From positions 141,335 through 205,334 of the forward strand of contig JAUIJE010000014.1 of assembly GCA_030431455.1 (NCBI GenBank): a stretch of 64,000 nucleotides of DNA, written 5' to 3'. Below, one piece after another: positions 1-7,701 of this stretch (the first letter of the stretch is position 1; the number at the start of each line of letters is the position of its first letter). The notes below the pieces were generated by a model, which ran no database searches, had not been told where the DNA came from, and was given only the letters and a program-made list of their open reading frames with translations. The DNA is from a bacterium (GTDB lineage Bacteria > Myxococcota > UBA727 > JAUIJE01). Both the position numbers and the translations under genes were made by a program.

Positions 1-828
1 CTCACCGACGACGCGGACGGGTGCGCGACCCTCACCGCTGCCATCGACGCGTGCGAAGACGCGGTGGATGAGGACAGCGCACTGACCGCGGCCGAGCGGT
101 GTGAGCTGGGGGACAACCTCTACGAAGATCTCGCTGACGCGTTTGAGCCGCTGTACGGCGCAGGCCACCGCACCGCCACGGCGTTTTTCTGGGAAGGCGA
201 CGGCGTGTTCGATGAGCCCGCGGCCCAAGCCTACACCGCGGGGGCGGACCCGGAAGACGATGGGGTGGCGCTCCGGCTCGACCTGTTCACCGCCAACCCC
301 TTCGACGCGTTCGCCGATGCCTGGGACGAAGACAGCTGCGGCGCGGACCCAGACCTCAGAGGCGACCTGGACGTCTACCTGCTGCAAAGCGGGAGGCTCA
401 CCATCGACGGCACCGAGCCCTTGACCGGCAACGGGGAGGGCGCGCTTCAGGACAAGGACGGTGATGCCGCCGGCAATGTCTCTGTGTCGTTCGCGGCCGA
501 TGCCTGCGAAATCCGCATCCGCAACAGCGACGCGGCCCGCTGCGCGGCGTTCGCGCTGCCCCCGCTGGCCTTCGCCGCGGTGGGGGGCACCGGCACCCCG
601 GGGCCGGACAATGTGACCGCGTGCAAGCAGTACGTGGTGAAGGCCAACCAAGCCTACGAGGACTGCGGCAAGAACATCGTCATCGACCCCGTCGAGACTT
701 GCCCCGCCGACCTCAACGATGGGCGGGACTGCCTGGATTTCTTCGACGAGCTCGGCGACAGCTACATGTGCACGGGCGAGGACGTGACGTTCTCGTTGCC
801 GGCCGAGCCCTGCGAAGCCCCGGCCTGA
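1..828 (+). CDS. Cys-rich exported protein, 5'-truncated
   Basis: The frame is open from base 1, so the start lies outside the window; 275 residues are visible, ending in TGA. The first ~200 residues are acidic with scattered cysteines and match no family I recognise. The last ~70 residues form a separate Cys-rich module (CKQYVVKANQAYEDCG, then CPADLNDGRDCLDFF and a final Cys pair). This module closely matches the small lipoproteins encoded at 29.7-31.2 kb, especially the one at 30563-30844. I infer a secreted or lipid-anchored envelope protein whose C-terminal module occurs elsewhere as a stand-alone lipoprotein. Function unknown. Confidence 0.8.
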   Translation, partial: LTDDADGCATLTAAIDACEDAVDEDSALTAAERCELGDNLYEDLADAFEPLYGAGHRTATAFFWEGDGVFDEPAAQAYTAGADPEDDGVALRLDLFTANPFDAFADAWDEDSCGADPDLRGDLDVYLLQSGRLTIDGTEPLTGNGEGALQDKDGDAAGNVSVSFAADACEIRIRNSDAARCAAFALPPLAFAAVGGTGTPGPDNVTACKQYVVKANQAYEDCGKNIVIDPVETCPADLNDGRDCLDFFDELGDSYMCTGEDVTFSLPAEPCEAPA

Positions 829-1219
829 CGCCCACGTTCGATCGGAGGTGACGTCGCGCGTGGTCAGCACGCGTCGCCGCCTCCGCTTGTCACGGATTTG
901 TCATCCGAGGGTGCGCAGTCGACTGCGCGGTTGGCCGCGGGTGCGCAGCGCACAACGCAGGCCGGCCCCGCGGTGATCTCGTCGCCACGCGCCGCGCGCG
1001 GGGGACAGAAGCGCAGCGGTACGCGGTGGGGGCGAATCGATTCAGTTCCATTGTGGGGCGGGTCACACGCTGACACGTGAGTCAGACCCACCGGCGGAAA
1101 TCATCCACCGGGCACAAACGTCTGGTCCGGCAACAAGTCAATCACGAACCATCGGAGGCGGGCTGCGTCCGTCGACGCCGACGTGCGTCCGGCGTGCGTG
1201 TTCGCCTCGAGGAGACCAC
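829..1219. other. Intergenic region with a 16-bp palindrome
   Basis: No convincing gene. The only clear element is a perfect palindrome, GCGCAGTCGACTGCGC, at 913-928, followed at about 939-950 by a related GCGCAG run. It could be an operator or chance in G+C-rich DNA. The interval presumably also holds the promoter of the downstream TPR lipoprotein, but I see no convincing -35/-10 pair. Confidence 0.3.
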
Positions 1220-2113
1220 ATGAAGAAGACAGCTGTTCTGATCCTGGGTGCTCTCGCCGTGTCGGCGGGATGTTCCACCACCCTCAACGTCAAATCTTGG
1301 GAGCCCGGGGAGGTGGCGGTGGGCGGCGCCGACCGCATGATCGTGGCCGACGCCGAGGGCCGCCGCAGCGCGCGCGAAACGGTGGCGATCTTGTTGGCCA
1401 AGAACGCCCAGAGCATGGGCTATTTCCAGGTCGACGACCTGTCCGCGGACGGGGTGAAGATCGACGTGCACGGTCGGGAGGCGACCATCGAACACTACGA
1501 ACAAGAGATGAAGGGCAACGAGCTGTTCGTGCGCGCCGACGTGCTCGAGTGGAGCGCGGACCGCGATGTCGAGGAGTACACCGAGACCCAAGGCACGGGA
1601 AAGAACCGTCGGCAGGTCACAAAGACCCGACCGGTGCTCAAGGGGCGGGTGTTGCTGCAGGTCACGGTCTCCGATGCCAAGGGGCGCGCGCTCTTGGCGG
1701 AGAAGGAGTTCGAGGGGATGAAGAGCTTCTCGGGCGACGTCGACCGGGAGGTCGCGATCGAAGGGGCGGCCGAGGAGGCGGTCAAAGAGTTTTTGGCCAG
1801 CATCACCCCCCGCCAGGTCACCAACGAGGTGCGCGTCGATGACAGCGACGACAAGCAGGCGTCGATCATCAAGACCGCGGAGAACGGTGCGGTGGCGCAG
1901 GCGGCCGAGGACATGGGCGCGTTTGTGAAAGAAAATCCAAACAGCGCGTCCGGTCACTACAACCTGGCGGTGTTCTTGGATGCGCAAGGTCGCTATGATG
2001 AAGCATTGCCGATGTACGACAAGGCGATGAGCCTGGGCGGCCCCGGTTGGTACAGCGACGCGCGCGCGGCGTGCGCCAAGCGGTTGGGCGCGGCCGAGGC
2101 GTTGCGGAACTAG
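1220..2113 (+). CDS. Lipoprotein with C-terminal TPR-like repeat
   Basis: 297 residues. The N-terminus is a lipoprotein signal peptide with lipobox VSAGC (lipidated Cys18). The central region alternates predicted strands and helices and has a charged segment near residue 120; I do not recognise it. Around residues 236-285, HYNLAVFLDAQGRYDEAL has the spacing of a tetratricopeptide repeat, suggesting a protein-binding role at the inner face of the outer membrane. The start is supported by GAGGAGACC just upstream of ATG. A strong intrinsic terminator follows at 2230-2267. Exact role unknown. Confidence 0.8.
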   Translation: MKKTAVLILGALAVSAGCSTTLNVKSWEPGEVAVGGADRMIVADAEGRRSARETVAILLAKNAQSMGYFQVDDLSADGVKIDVHGREATIEHYEQEMKGNELFVRADVLEWSADRDVEEYTETQGTGKNRRQVTKTRPVLKGRVLLQVTVSDAKGRALLAEKEFEGMKSFSGDVDREVAIEGAAEEAVKEFLASITPRQVTNEVRVDDSDDKQASIIKTAENGAVAQAAEDMGAFVKENPNSASGHYNLAVFLDAQGRYDEALPMYDKAMSLGGPGWYSDARAACAKRLGAAEALRN

Positions 2114-2149
2114 GGCGCATCTCAAGACCAAAGATGCCGAGCGCTCGCC
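2114..2149 (+). repeat. Partial copy of dispersed hairpin repeat
   Basis: This stretch starts right after the TAG stop of the TPR lipoprotein gene. It matches the left half of the repeats at 4871-5114: GGCGCATCT, then AAAGATGCC, then GCGCTCGCC. It can form the same first hairpin. The right half (GACGAG...CTCGTC) is missing. Confidence 0.6.
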
Positions 2150-2229
2150 CGGGCCCGCCCCAAACCGGGGGCGTGCCCATGGCAACGCGGGGCATAAAAA
2201 GCACGCCCGGCGTTTCACCCGGTTGTGCA

Positions 2230-2267
2230 CCCGTGGGGAACGAACGAAGTTCCCCACGGGTTTTGTT
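2230..2267 (+). terminator. Intrinsic terminator
   Basis: A perfect 12-bp inverted repeat (CCCGTGGGGAAC / GTTCCCCACGGG) with a 7-nt loop is followed by TTTTGTT. It lies 116 bp after the TPR lipoprotein gene and ends only a few bases before the ATG of the M28 peptidase at 2272. It therefore also occupies the place of that gene's ribosome-binding site and could act on the peptidase as an attenuator. Confidence 0.8.
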
Positions 2268-2271
2268 CATC

Positions 2272-3261
2272 ATGCGTCGTCGCTTGGCCCTGCTCGGGAT
2301 CGCCGGTCTCCTCAGCGTGCCGCTGGCTCTGCCCAGTTGCCTCACCGCCGACCCCGGGGTGTACCCGGCCGCGCTCGACCGGCCCCCCGCCGCCGATCCG
2401 GTGCGCATCGCCCACGATGTCGACGTGCTCGCCGGGCGCATCGGGCCCCGCTCGCCCCAGACCCCCGAGGCCCTCGACGCGGCCGCGGCCCACATCGAGG
2501 CCCGCCTCGTCGAGACCGGGTACACCGTCACCCGCCAAGCCGTGCGCACCGATGCCGGCACCTTCGACAACCTGTTGGCCCACTGCGGGCCGGAGGACGC
2601 CCCGCGGTTCGTGTTCGGCGCGCATTACGACTCTCACCCCCACACCCCCGGCGCGGACGACAACGCCAGCGGGACCGCCACCGTGCTCGAGCTCGCCCGG
2701 CTGTTGCGGGACGACGCTCGTCCCTGCGCGTCCATCCGGCACGACTTGGTGTTCTACACCCTCGAAGAGCCGCCCTACTTCCGCACCGGGGAGATGGGCT
2801 CGGCGGTGCACGCCCGGGCGCTTGTCGACCAGCATGTCACTGTACGCGGCATGGTCTCGGTGGAGATGGTCGGGACCTACCACGACGCACCCGGCACGCA
2901 GGACTATCCCAGCGCCATCCTCGGGTGGCGCTACCCCGACACCGGCAACTTCCTCGCCGTCATCGGGCGCCCGGACGACGGCGACCTCGTGGACACCGCC
3001 GCCGCGGCGATGAGCGTCGACGCGTGCCTGCCCGTCTACGGCGGCACCGCCCCCGCGGCGATCCCCGGCGTCGATTTCTCCGACCACCTCAACTATTGGG
3101 ACGCGGGGTTTTCCGCGGTGATGGTCACCGACACCGCCTACCTCCGCACCGCCCACTACCACGAGCCCACCGACACCCCCGACCGCCTCGATCCCGCGCG
3201 CATGGCCCTGGTCGCGTCCGGGCTGTGGGCCTTGGCCCGGGCCCAGCAAAGCCCGCCCTGA
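2272..3261 (+). CDS. M28-family zinc peptidase, putative lipoprotein
   Basis: 329 residues from ATG 2272. Signal peptide with a possible weak lipobox (LPSC near residue 24). Family M28 metal-ligand motifs occur in order: GAHYDSH (~residues 116-122, His and nearby Asp), GADDNASG (~127-134, bridging Asp), LEEPPY (~164, catalytic/metal Glu), SVEMVG (~197) and SDH (~270, last His). It is therefore probably a secreted aminopeptidase using two zinc ions. The terminator hairpin sits directly in front of the start and no Shine-Dalgarno sequence is visible, so the start is the least certain part. An upstream in-frame start would lose the signal peptide. Confidence 0.85.
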   Translation: MRRRLALLGIAGLLSVPLALPSCLTADPGVYPAALDRPPAADPVRIAHDVDVLAGRIGPRSPQTPEALDAAAAHIEARLVETGYTVTRQAVRTDAGTFDNLLAHCGPEDAPRFVFGAHYDSHPHTPGADDNASGTATVLELARLLRDDARPCASIRHDLVFYTLEEPPYFRTGEMGSAVHARALVDQHVTVRGMVSVEMVGTYHDAPGTQDYPSAILGWRYPDTGNFLAVIGRPDDGDLVDTAAAAMSVDACLPVYGGTAPAAIPGVDFSDHLNYWDAGFSAVMVTDTAYLRTAHYHEPTDTPDRLDPARMALVASGLWALARAQQSPP

Positions 3262-3525
3262 TCCGGTGTGCCGCAACCCGGCCGGCCCGTTTCCGGATTC
3301 AGTGACAGAGGGGCCGAACCGCCGCGCGCCGGAGCGACACGTTCGGAAGCCAACCCAGGTGTCACCCGCCGCGGGCGGGGGGCGGGACAGGTTTGTCCTG
3401 CGGCGGCACCGTGGCGGCGGCGGGGGCGGGCCCTCGGGGGAGATTCGCCAACCTGCTGTTTTTATTAGTTTTTATTCGGCCACCTTCCGCCCCTGCCCCG
3501 CGGATCGCCCGGGCCACATCTGGGC
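3262..3525. other. Intergenic region without recognised gene
   Basis: About 260 bp between the M28 gene and the arsR promoter. No frame here has convincing composition or a ribosome-binding site. A short T-rich patch (GTTTTTATTAGTTTTTATT, about 3458-3477) stands out from the G+C-rich surroundings but has no hairpin in front of it. Confidence 0.3.
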
Positions 3526-3563
3526 TTGACCATCACCAGATAGTTATATAAATATCTGGTGAT
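3526..3563 (+). promoter_or_regulatory. arsR promoter with overlapping operator
   Basis: The arms ATCACCAGATA (3532-3542) and TATCTGGTGAT (3553-3563) are perfect inverted repeats. Including the AT-rich centre (TTATATAA), 3532-3563 is a 32-bp palindrome with a single mismatched pair. A -35-like TTGACC lies at 3526-3531, and a -10-like TAAATA lies 17 bp further inside the operator. The palindrome ends at the base before the arsR ATG at 3564. This geometry predicts autorepression and a leaderless or nearly leaderless transcript. Confidence 0.8.
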
Positions 3564-3914
3564 ATGTCTGCCTCGCTCGATCTCGTCTTCGCCGCCCTCG
3601 CCGACCCCACCCGCCGGGCCATCGTGGCCCACCTGGCCGAACAAGACGCGGCGGTGGGCGAGCTCACCGCGCTGTTCCCCATCACCCAACCCGCCGTGTC
3701 CAAGCACCTCCAAGTGCTGGAGCGGGCGGGGCTGATCTCCCGCCGCCGGGCCGGCCAAAGCCGGCCCTGCCATCTCGAGCCCGAGGGATTCAAAGACATT
3801 GCCGCGTGGGTCGAGAGCTACCGCGCGTTCTTTGAGGGCTCTTTGGACCGGCTCGAAGACTATCTGCAATCGATCCAGGGACATTCCGTCCCGACCCCCC
3901 CCACCGATGACTGA
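3564..3914 (+). CDS. ArsR-family transcriptional repressor
   Basis: 116 residues. Winged-helix ArsR fold: DPTRRAIVAHLAEQDAAVGEL, then the recognition region ITQPAVSKHLQVLERAGLISRRRAGQ split over residues ~48-75, and a wing. No CxC metal site is present, so it belongs with the non-metal ArsR proteins that are usually coupled to AHSA1/SRPBCC genes. ATG abuts a 32-bp operator with no room for a Shine-Dalgarno sequence. Only 16 bp separate it from the AHSA1 gene, so the two form an operon presumably repressed by this protein. Confidence 0.93.
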   Translation: MSASLDLVFAALADPTRRAIVAHLAEQDAAVGELTALFPITQPAVSKHLQVLERAGLISRRRAGQSRPCHLEPEGFKDIAAWVESYRAFFEGSLDRLEDYLQSIQGHSVPTPPTDD

Positions 3915-3930
3915 GTCATCAGGAGATTCC

Positions 3931-4866
3931 ATGGCCGCCCATCCCGCTCCCTCCGTGCCCGCCTCCTCCCCTTCCCTGGAAGACTTGATGGATGCCGCCC
4001 CCGAGCGCTGCATGGTTGTCGAGCGGGTGGTGCGCGCGCCCCGCGCCCTGGTGTGGCAGACCTGGACCGACGACGCCCACCTCGACAAATGGTGGGGCCC
4101 CAATGGCTTCTTGAATGAGACGCACTCGTTCGATTTTCGGCTCGGCGGCCGGTGGCGCTACACCATGCACGCCGAGGACGGGACCGACTTCCCCAACTGG
4201 ATCGAATACCTCGACATCGTGGCCGAGGAGCGGATGGTCTACGCCCACGGGGCGGAGGATGACGAGCCCGCGTGGTTCTTTGGCGTGGTCACGTTCGAGG
4301 ACGCCCAAGGGGGCACCAAGGTGACCATGCGCTCGGTGTTCCCCTCCGCGGCGATGCGCGAAGAGGTGGTGAACAAGTACAAGGCGGACCGCGGTGGGCA
4401 CGAGACCCTCGCGTGTTTGGCCGGCTATCTGATGGGTGTGGCGCAAGATCCGCGTCCCATGACGCTGTCTCGCCTGGTGTATGCACCGGTGGACAAGGTG
4501 TGGACGGCCTGGAGCACCGAGAGCGGGCTGCGATCGTGGTGGGGGCCGCGGGACATGACGTTGCCCGGGTGTGAGATCGATTTTCGGGTCGGGGGCGCCT
4601 ACCGCATGACGATGCGGGGCGCGGACGGGACAGAGTACCCCTTCCACGGCACCTACAAAGACATTGTGAAGAACGAGCGCATCGTGTTCGACGCCGACAT
4701 CGGCGCGGGCGAACCGATCTTGACCACGGTGACCTTCATTCCCGAAGGGGACCGCACGCGCCTGGTGGTGAACCAGACCGTGCCCCGCGACAAGAACGCC
4801 GCCGCCGGCCAGCAGGTGGGCTGGAACGGCAGCCTCGCCAAGTTGGCGGAAATGGTGGAAAGCTAA
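3931..4866 (+). CDS. Tandem AHSA1/SRPBCC-domain protein
   Basis: 311 residues from ATG 3931, preceded by AGGAGATTCC. Two copies of the Activator-of-Hsp90-ATPase-1-like START/SRPBCC fold lie in tandem: residues ~27-165 (VRAPRALVWQTWTDDAHLDKWW) and ~173-308 (VYAPVDKVWTAWSTESGLRSWW). Each keeps the WWGP motif and the hydrophobic-cavity pattern. Single-domain relatives next to arsR genes are common; a fused pair is less so. The ligand is unknown and probably small and hydrophobic. The three tandem hairpin repeats begin four bases after its TAA. Confidence 0.9.
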   Translation: MAAHPAPSVPASSPSLEDLMDAAPERCMVVERVVRAPRALVWQTWTDDAHLDKWWGPNGFLNETHSFDFRLGGRWRYTMHAEDGTDFPNWIEYLDIVAEERMVYAHGAEDDEPAWFFGVVTFEDAQGGTKVTMRSVFPSAAMREEVVNKYKADRGGHETLACLAGYLMGVAQDPRPMTLSRLVYAPVDKVWTAWSTESGLRSWWGPRDMTLPGCEIDFRVGGAYRMTMRGADGTEYPFHGTYKDIVKNERIVFDADIGAGEPILTTVTFIPEGDRTRLVVNQTVPRDKNAAAGQQVGWNGSLAKLAEMVES

Positions 4867-4870
4867 GTTA

Positions 4871-5114
4871 GAGCGCATCTCAAAATCAAAGACGCGTGCG
4901 CTCGCCAGGCCACGACGAGCGCCCGATCGGGCGTCTCGTCGCTGGACACGAGAGCGCATCCCAAAATCAAAGACGCGTGCGCTCGCCAGGGCCACGACGA
5001 GCGCCCGATCGGGCGTCTCGTCGCTGGACACGAGAGCGCATCTTGAAATCAAAGATGCCGTGCGCTCGCCAGGGCCACGACGAGCGCCCGATCGGGCGTC
5101 TCGTCGCTCGACAC
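4871..5114. repeat. Three tandem 81-82-bp hairpin repeats
   Basis: Copies start at 4871, 4952 and 5034. Each has two potential hairpins. The first pairs GAGCGC with GCGCTC around an ATCTT/AAGAT inner stem (clearest in copy 3). The second pairs GACGAG with CTCGTC around the perfect palindrome GCCCGATCGGGC. Copies 1 and 2 are nearly identical; copy 3 has diverged in its first hairpin. The array fills the gap between two convergent genes, ending at the stop codon of the ABM gene. There is no T-tract, so it could be a bidirectional terminator, an mRNA-stabilising element or a REP-like element. Confidence 0.85.
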
Positions 5115-5563
5115 TAGTTGGTTCGCCGGGCGGCGTAGTAGGCGCTGTCCGGCTTTCCCGCCATCATGGGCCCGAGCACCTCGAAGCTCTTCTTGAGCAG
5201 GTCGCTCTGTTGGTACGCACCGAAGGCGTCGGCGGTGGCCCACTCCTCGTACAAGAGGAAGGTGTTCTCCGCGTCGGTGGACGCAAACAGCGCATAGCGC
5301 TCGCACCCATCCAGCTGGCGGACCTTGACCGACTCCTGGGCCATGTGGTCGATGAACGCCTGGCGGTGTTGCGGTTGGACATCGAGCTGCACACGGATCA
5401 CCATCTTGGATGGGGCATTGGCAGGGGCGGACGTGGTCATGGAGCCTCCGGGGGGCGGGTCTTTTTGGGGGGTGGCCTGGGCACAGGCGCCGACGACGGC
5501 CACACCCAGCAAGAACGACAGCGCGGGCGCGGTCCAGCGCGCGCGACGAGGGGGATCAAACAT
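5114..5563 (-). CDS. Lipoprotein with antibiotic-biosynthesis-monooxygenase (ABM) domain
   Basis: 149 residues. Start chosen at ATG 5563 because AGGAGG lies just upstream. Signal peptide with lipobox VVGAC, a Pro/Ser-rich linker, then a ~95-residue ABM ferredoxin-like fold (MVIRVQLDVQPQHRQAFIDH, LDGCERYALF, FLLYEEWATADAFGAY). Relatives are small dimeric proteins acting on quinones or aromatic compounds; a lipid-anchored form would act in the periplasm. It is divergent from marR across paired palindromes and is probably repressed by that MarR protein. Confidence 0.85.
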   Translation of the reverse strand: MFDPPRRARWTAPALSFLLGVAVVGACAQATPQKDPPPGGSMTTSAPANAPSKMVIRVQLDVQPQHRQAFIDHMAQESVKVRQLDGCERYALFASTDAENTFLLYEEWATADAFGAYQQSDLLKKSFEVLGPMMAGKPDSAYYAARRTN

Positions 5564-5581
5564 AAAACCTCCTGTAGTCAA

Positions 5582-5611
5582 TTGGTAAACCAAGTTGACC
5601 AATATGGTCAA
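5582..5611. promoter_or_regulatory. Paired palindromic operators between ABM gene and marR
   Basis: Two adjacent inverted repeats lie in the divergent intergenic region: TTGGTAAACCAA (5582-5593) and TTGACCAATATGGTCAA (5595-5611, 7-bp arms). Both share a TTGGT/TTGACC-type half-site. Size and placement are typical of MarR-family operators. On the minus strand the second repeat also supplies a -35-like TTGACC for the ABM gene. Confidence 0.65.
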
Positions 5612-5700
5612 CATGATTTACCTTATGCCCGGGCGCCCGGGGCCCGGGCTGGTCGCGGCGGGGCCCTGCCGGTTGGGGCCGCGGCCTGCTAGAGGAAGGC

Positions 5701-6171
5701 ATGAGCTTTGATCCCCACGACCCGTTTGCGTTCCGGCGGCACCACCTGGGGCGCGCCCTGGCCCGGGTGCAGTGGATGTTCGACGAGCAGTTCTTGGTGC
5801 TGTTTCACGCCCGGGGCTTTGAGGACTTCAAGCAGGCGGACGTGTCCATCATCGCGCGGTTGCCGGTGGCCGAGGGCGCGCGCATCACCGAGCTGGCCCA
5901 GCGCATCGGCATCAGCAAACAAGCGGTGGGGAAGCTCGTCGACAGCCTCACCGCGCGCGGGTACGTCGAGCGCACCCCCGACCCCGACGACGGCCGGGCC
6001 CAACGGGTGCGCTACACCCCCCGGGGACGGGAGGCGCTGGCCACCGCGGGCGAGGTGGTGGCCGAGCTCGAGGCGGGGTGGGCCGAGGTCCTCGGCGCGG
6101 ATGAGCTGTCGCGGCTCAAGACCCAGCTTCTGCGGTTGGCGGATGCGCTGGGGCCTCCGGACTATCTGTGA
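5701..6171 (+). CDS. MarR-family transcriptional regulator
   Basis: 156 residues, preceded by AGAGGAAG. MarR fold: N-terminal dimerisation helix, HTH (ITELAQRIGISKQAVGKLVDSL, residues ~61-82) and winged hairpin with the conserved DPDDGRAQRVRYT motif (~97-109). Divergent from the ABM lipoprotein gene, with two palindromes in between, so it most likely controls that gene and itself. The inducing ligand is unknown. Confidence 0.93.
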   Translation: MSFDPHDPFAFRRHHLGRALARVQWMFDEQFLVLFHARGFEDFKQADVSIIARLPVAEGARITELAQRIGISKQAVGKLVDSLTARGYVERTPDPDDGRAQRVRYTPRGREALATAGEVVAELEAGWAEVLGADELSRLKTQLLRLADALGPPDYL

Positions 6172-6180
6172 GCAGCCGGG

Positions 6181-7023
6181 TCAGGCGGTGGGCGCCGGCT
6201 CGTCGAGGTAAGGCGCCGGCTGCTCGATGATGTGCCGCACGATGTCGATCGCCTTGGCACAATAAAGCCCATCTTCGATGCGCTCGTCGAACGAGTACTT
6301 GATGGGCAAGCGCTCCACCACCTTGACCTCCGCGCCGTCGGCCACGACGTCCATTTGGGTCTGTCCCGCCACCGCGAACACCGGGATGTTCCCGTATTCG
6401 TACAAGTGGTGGTGGCCGGCATCGAGCTGGATCGAGCCGAGGTTGGCCAAAAACAAGCTGGCGTAGAGCGGGTCTTGGCGCAGCACCGCGCCGGGGAGCA
6501 GGCCCCAGTCATCGAGGGTGCGCATCGCCCAGACCGCGAAGCGCACCGCGAGGTTGGGCAACGCGAGCACCAACCCGAGCTCCTTGTCGGTGCTGCTTTT
6601 TTTGTCGCTGCGGCCTTCGTCGATGTCGCCTTCGATGTGCCGCACCAGCTTGGCGAACGACCAAGTCGGGTCGATGCGCCGCTTGAGCACCACGATGGCC
6701 CCGTCGTCGGACTTGCGCTTTTTGGCCGAGAAACTGACCCAGATGCCGCGGCGCTGGTAGAGCCGGCCCCCGGACACGAACCGGTTGAGCCGGGGACGCT
6801 GGTGGAGCACCTGGCCTGCGGCGAAGATCATCAAATGCAACAGGGTGGCACGAAGACCGGTCCGGGCCACAAAACCATCCAGGGCGGCTTTGGCCGCGGC
6901 GACCTCGATGCGTTGCTCAAAGTACACCACGGACTCGTTCCGGGTCCGCATGAGGTAGGGCATGATCCGCCGGGTGGCGGGCATGTCCTTGACCTTGTCG
7001 CCGTCGGGCCGAAAGCCGAACAT
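6181..7023 (-). CDS. Stand-alone 2-oxoacid dehydrogenase E2-like acyltransferase domain
   Basis: 280 residues from ATG 7023, which overlaps the upstream gene's TGA by one base (TGATG). The whole protein resembles the catalytic core of dihydrolipoamide acyltransferases, with no lipoyl or E1/E3-binding domain. The C-terminal part (GNIPVFAVAGQ, VVERLPIKYSFDERIEDG) aligns with the E2 active-site region. The usual catalytic His of HRxxDG is replaced: residues 246-252 read DERIEDG. It may be a catalytically dead or repurposed CoA-dependent acyltransferase fold. Coupled to a lipoprotein gene of unknown role. Confidence 0.7.
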   Translation of the reverse strand: MFGFRPDGDKVKDMPATRRIMPYLMRTRNESVVYFEQRIEVAAAKAALDGFVARTGLRATLLHLMIFAAGQVLHQRPRLNRFVSGGRLYQRRGIWVSFSAKKRKSDDGAIVVLKRRIDPTWSFAKLVRHIEGDIDEGRSDKKSSTDKELGLVLALPNLAVRFAVWAMRTLDDWGLLPGAVLRQDPLYASLFLANLGSIQLDAGHHHLYEYGNIPVFAVAGQTQMDVVADGAEVKVVERLPIKYSFDERIEDGLYCAKAIDIVRHIIEQPAPYLDEPAPTA

Positions 7024-7670
7024 CAACGGGCGGCGGGCACGGGCTGCGGCGGTTGTTCGGCGGGGGGGGCATCGGGCTTGGTCATGGCCGCGGCCGCGGC
7101 CTCGAGCTCCTTGACCCGGGCCGCGAACGCACCTTCATCGACGAGGGTGAGGTGATCACGGATCTGCACGCGGACCTCACCTTCCGGGCTCAGGAACTTC
7201 TTGTTGGTGTGCAGGCCCCCGTCGATCTTTTCCCCCACGCCCCAGAGCTTGCCCGAGCCGTCGGTCATCACCAGGTCGTAGCTCCACTTGGTCCACTTCC
7301 ACGGCTCACCCTCGAACACCACTTTCCCGGTGAACCGACCTTGGTCCTCCGACACCGCGAAGGTGTTGCCCTCGGTGCGGGTCATGGTCGTCCGGCCCAA
7401 TGTACCTTCATCCCACACCCACTCTTCGATGCGCCCTTCGTTGAAGTAGAGCACGCGCTTGGCCACGGTGGGGCGCGCAGGACCGAGGGCGACGTTGCCG
7501 TCGGGGGAGTGCATGCTGACCTCCCCCACGTAGTACTCGACGAGGGGGGCCACCGCCCCCGAGGGGGGCTCGGCGCTGGCCGACGCGGCGGGGGCGTCCG
7601 CTTTTTCGTCGGGGCTCGAACACGCGAACAACAACAACGAGGACAAGGCGAGCAACGTGCGGGTCATCAT
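7023..7670 (-). CDS. Lipoprotein of unknown function
   Basis: 215 residues from ATG 7670 (a second ATG follows directly), with GAGGGGCGC upstream. Signal peptide with lipobox LFACSS, then an Ala/Ser-rich linker and a compact domain of ~140 residues with many Trp and Gly (WVWDEGTLGRTTMTRTEGN, WKWTKWSYDLVMTDGSGKLWG), probably a beta-barrel or lipocalin-like sheet. The tail is Ala/Pro-rich. It is the first gene of a coupled pair with the E2-like protein. I do not recognise a family. Confidence 0.75.
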   Translation of the reverse strand: MMTRTLLALSSLLLFACSSPDEKADAPAASASAEPPSGAVAPLVEYYVGEVSMHSPDGNVALGPARPTVAKRVLYFNEGRIEEWVWDEGTLGRTTMTRTEGNTFAVSEDQGRFTGKVVFEGEPWKWTKWSYDLVMTDGSGKLWGVGEKIDGGLHTNKKFLSPEGEVRVQIRDHLTLVDEGAFAARVKELEAAAAAMTKPDAPPAEQPPQPVPAAR

Positions 7671-7701
7671 GCGCCCCTCATAGTCCAACCACGCACCTGC
7701 G

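Noticed and set aside
4871..5114. CRISPR-like array
   Set aside because: Whole 81-bp units repeat with no unique spacers and internal hairpins; no cas genes.
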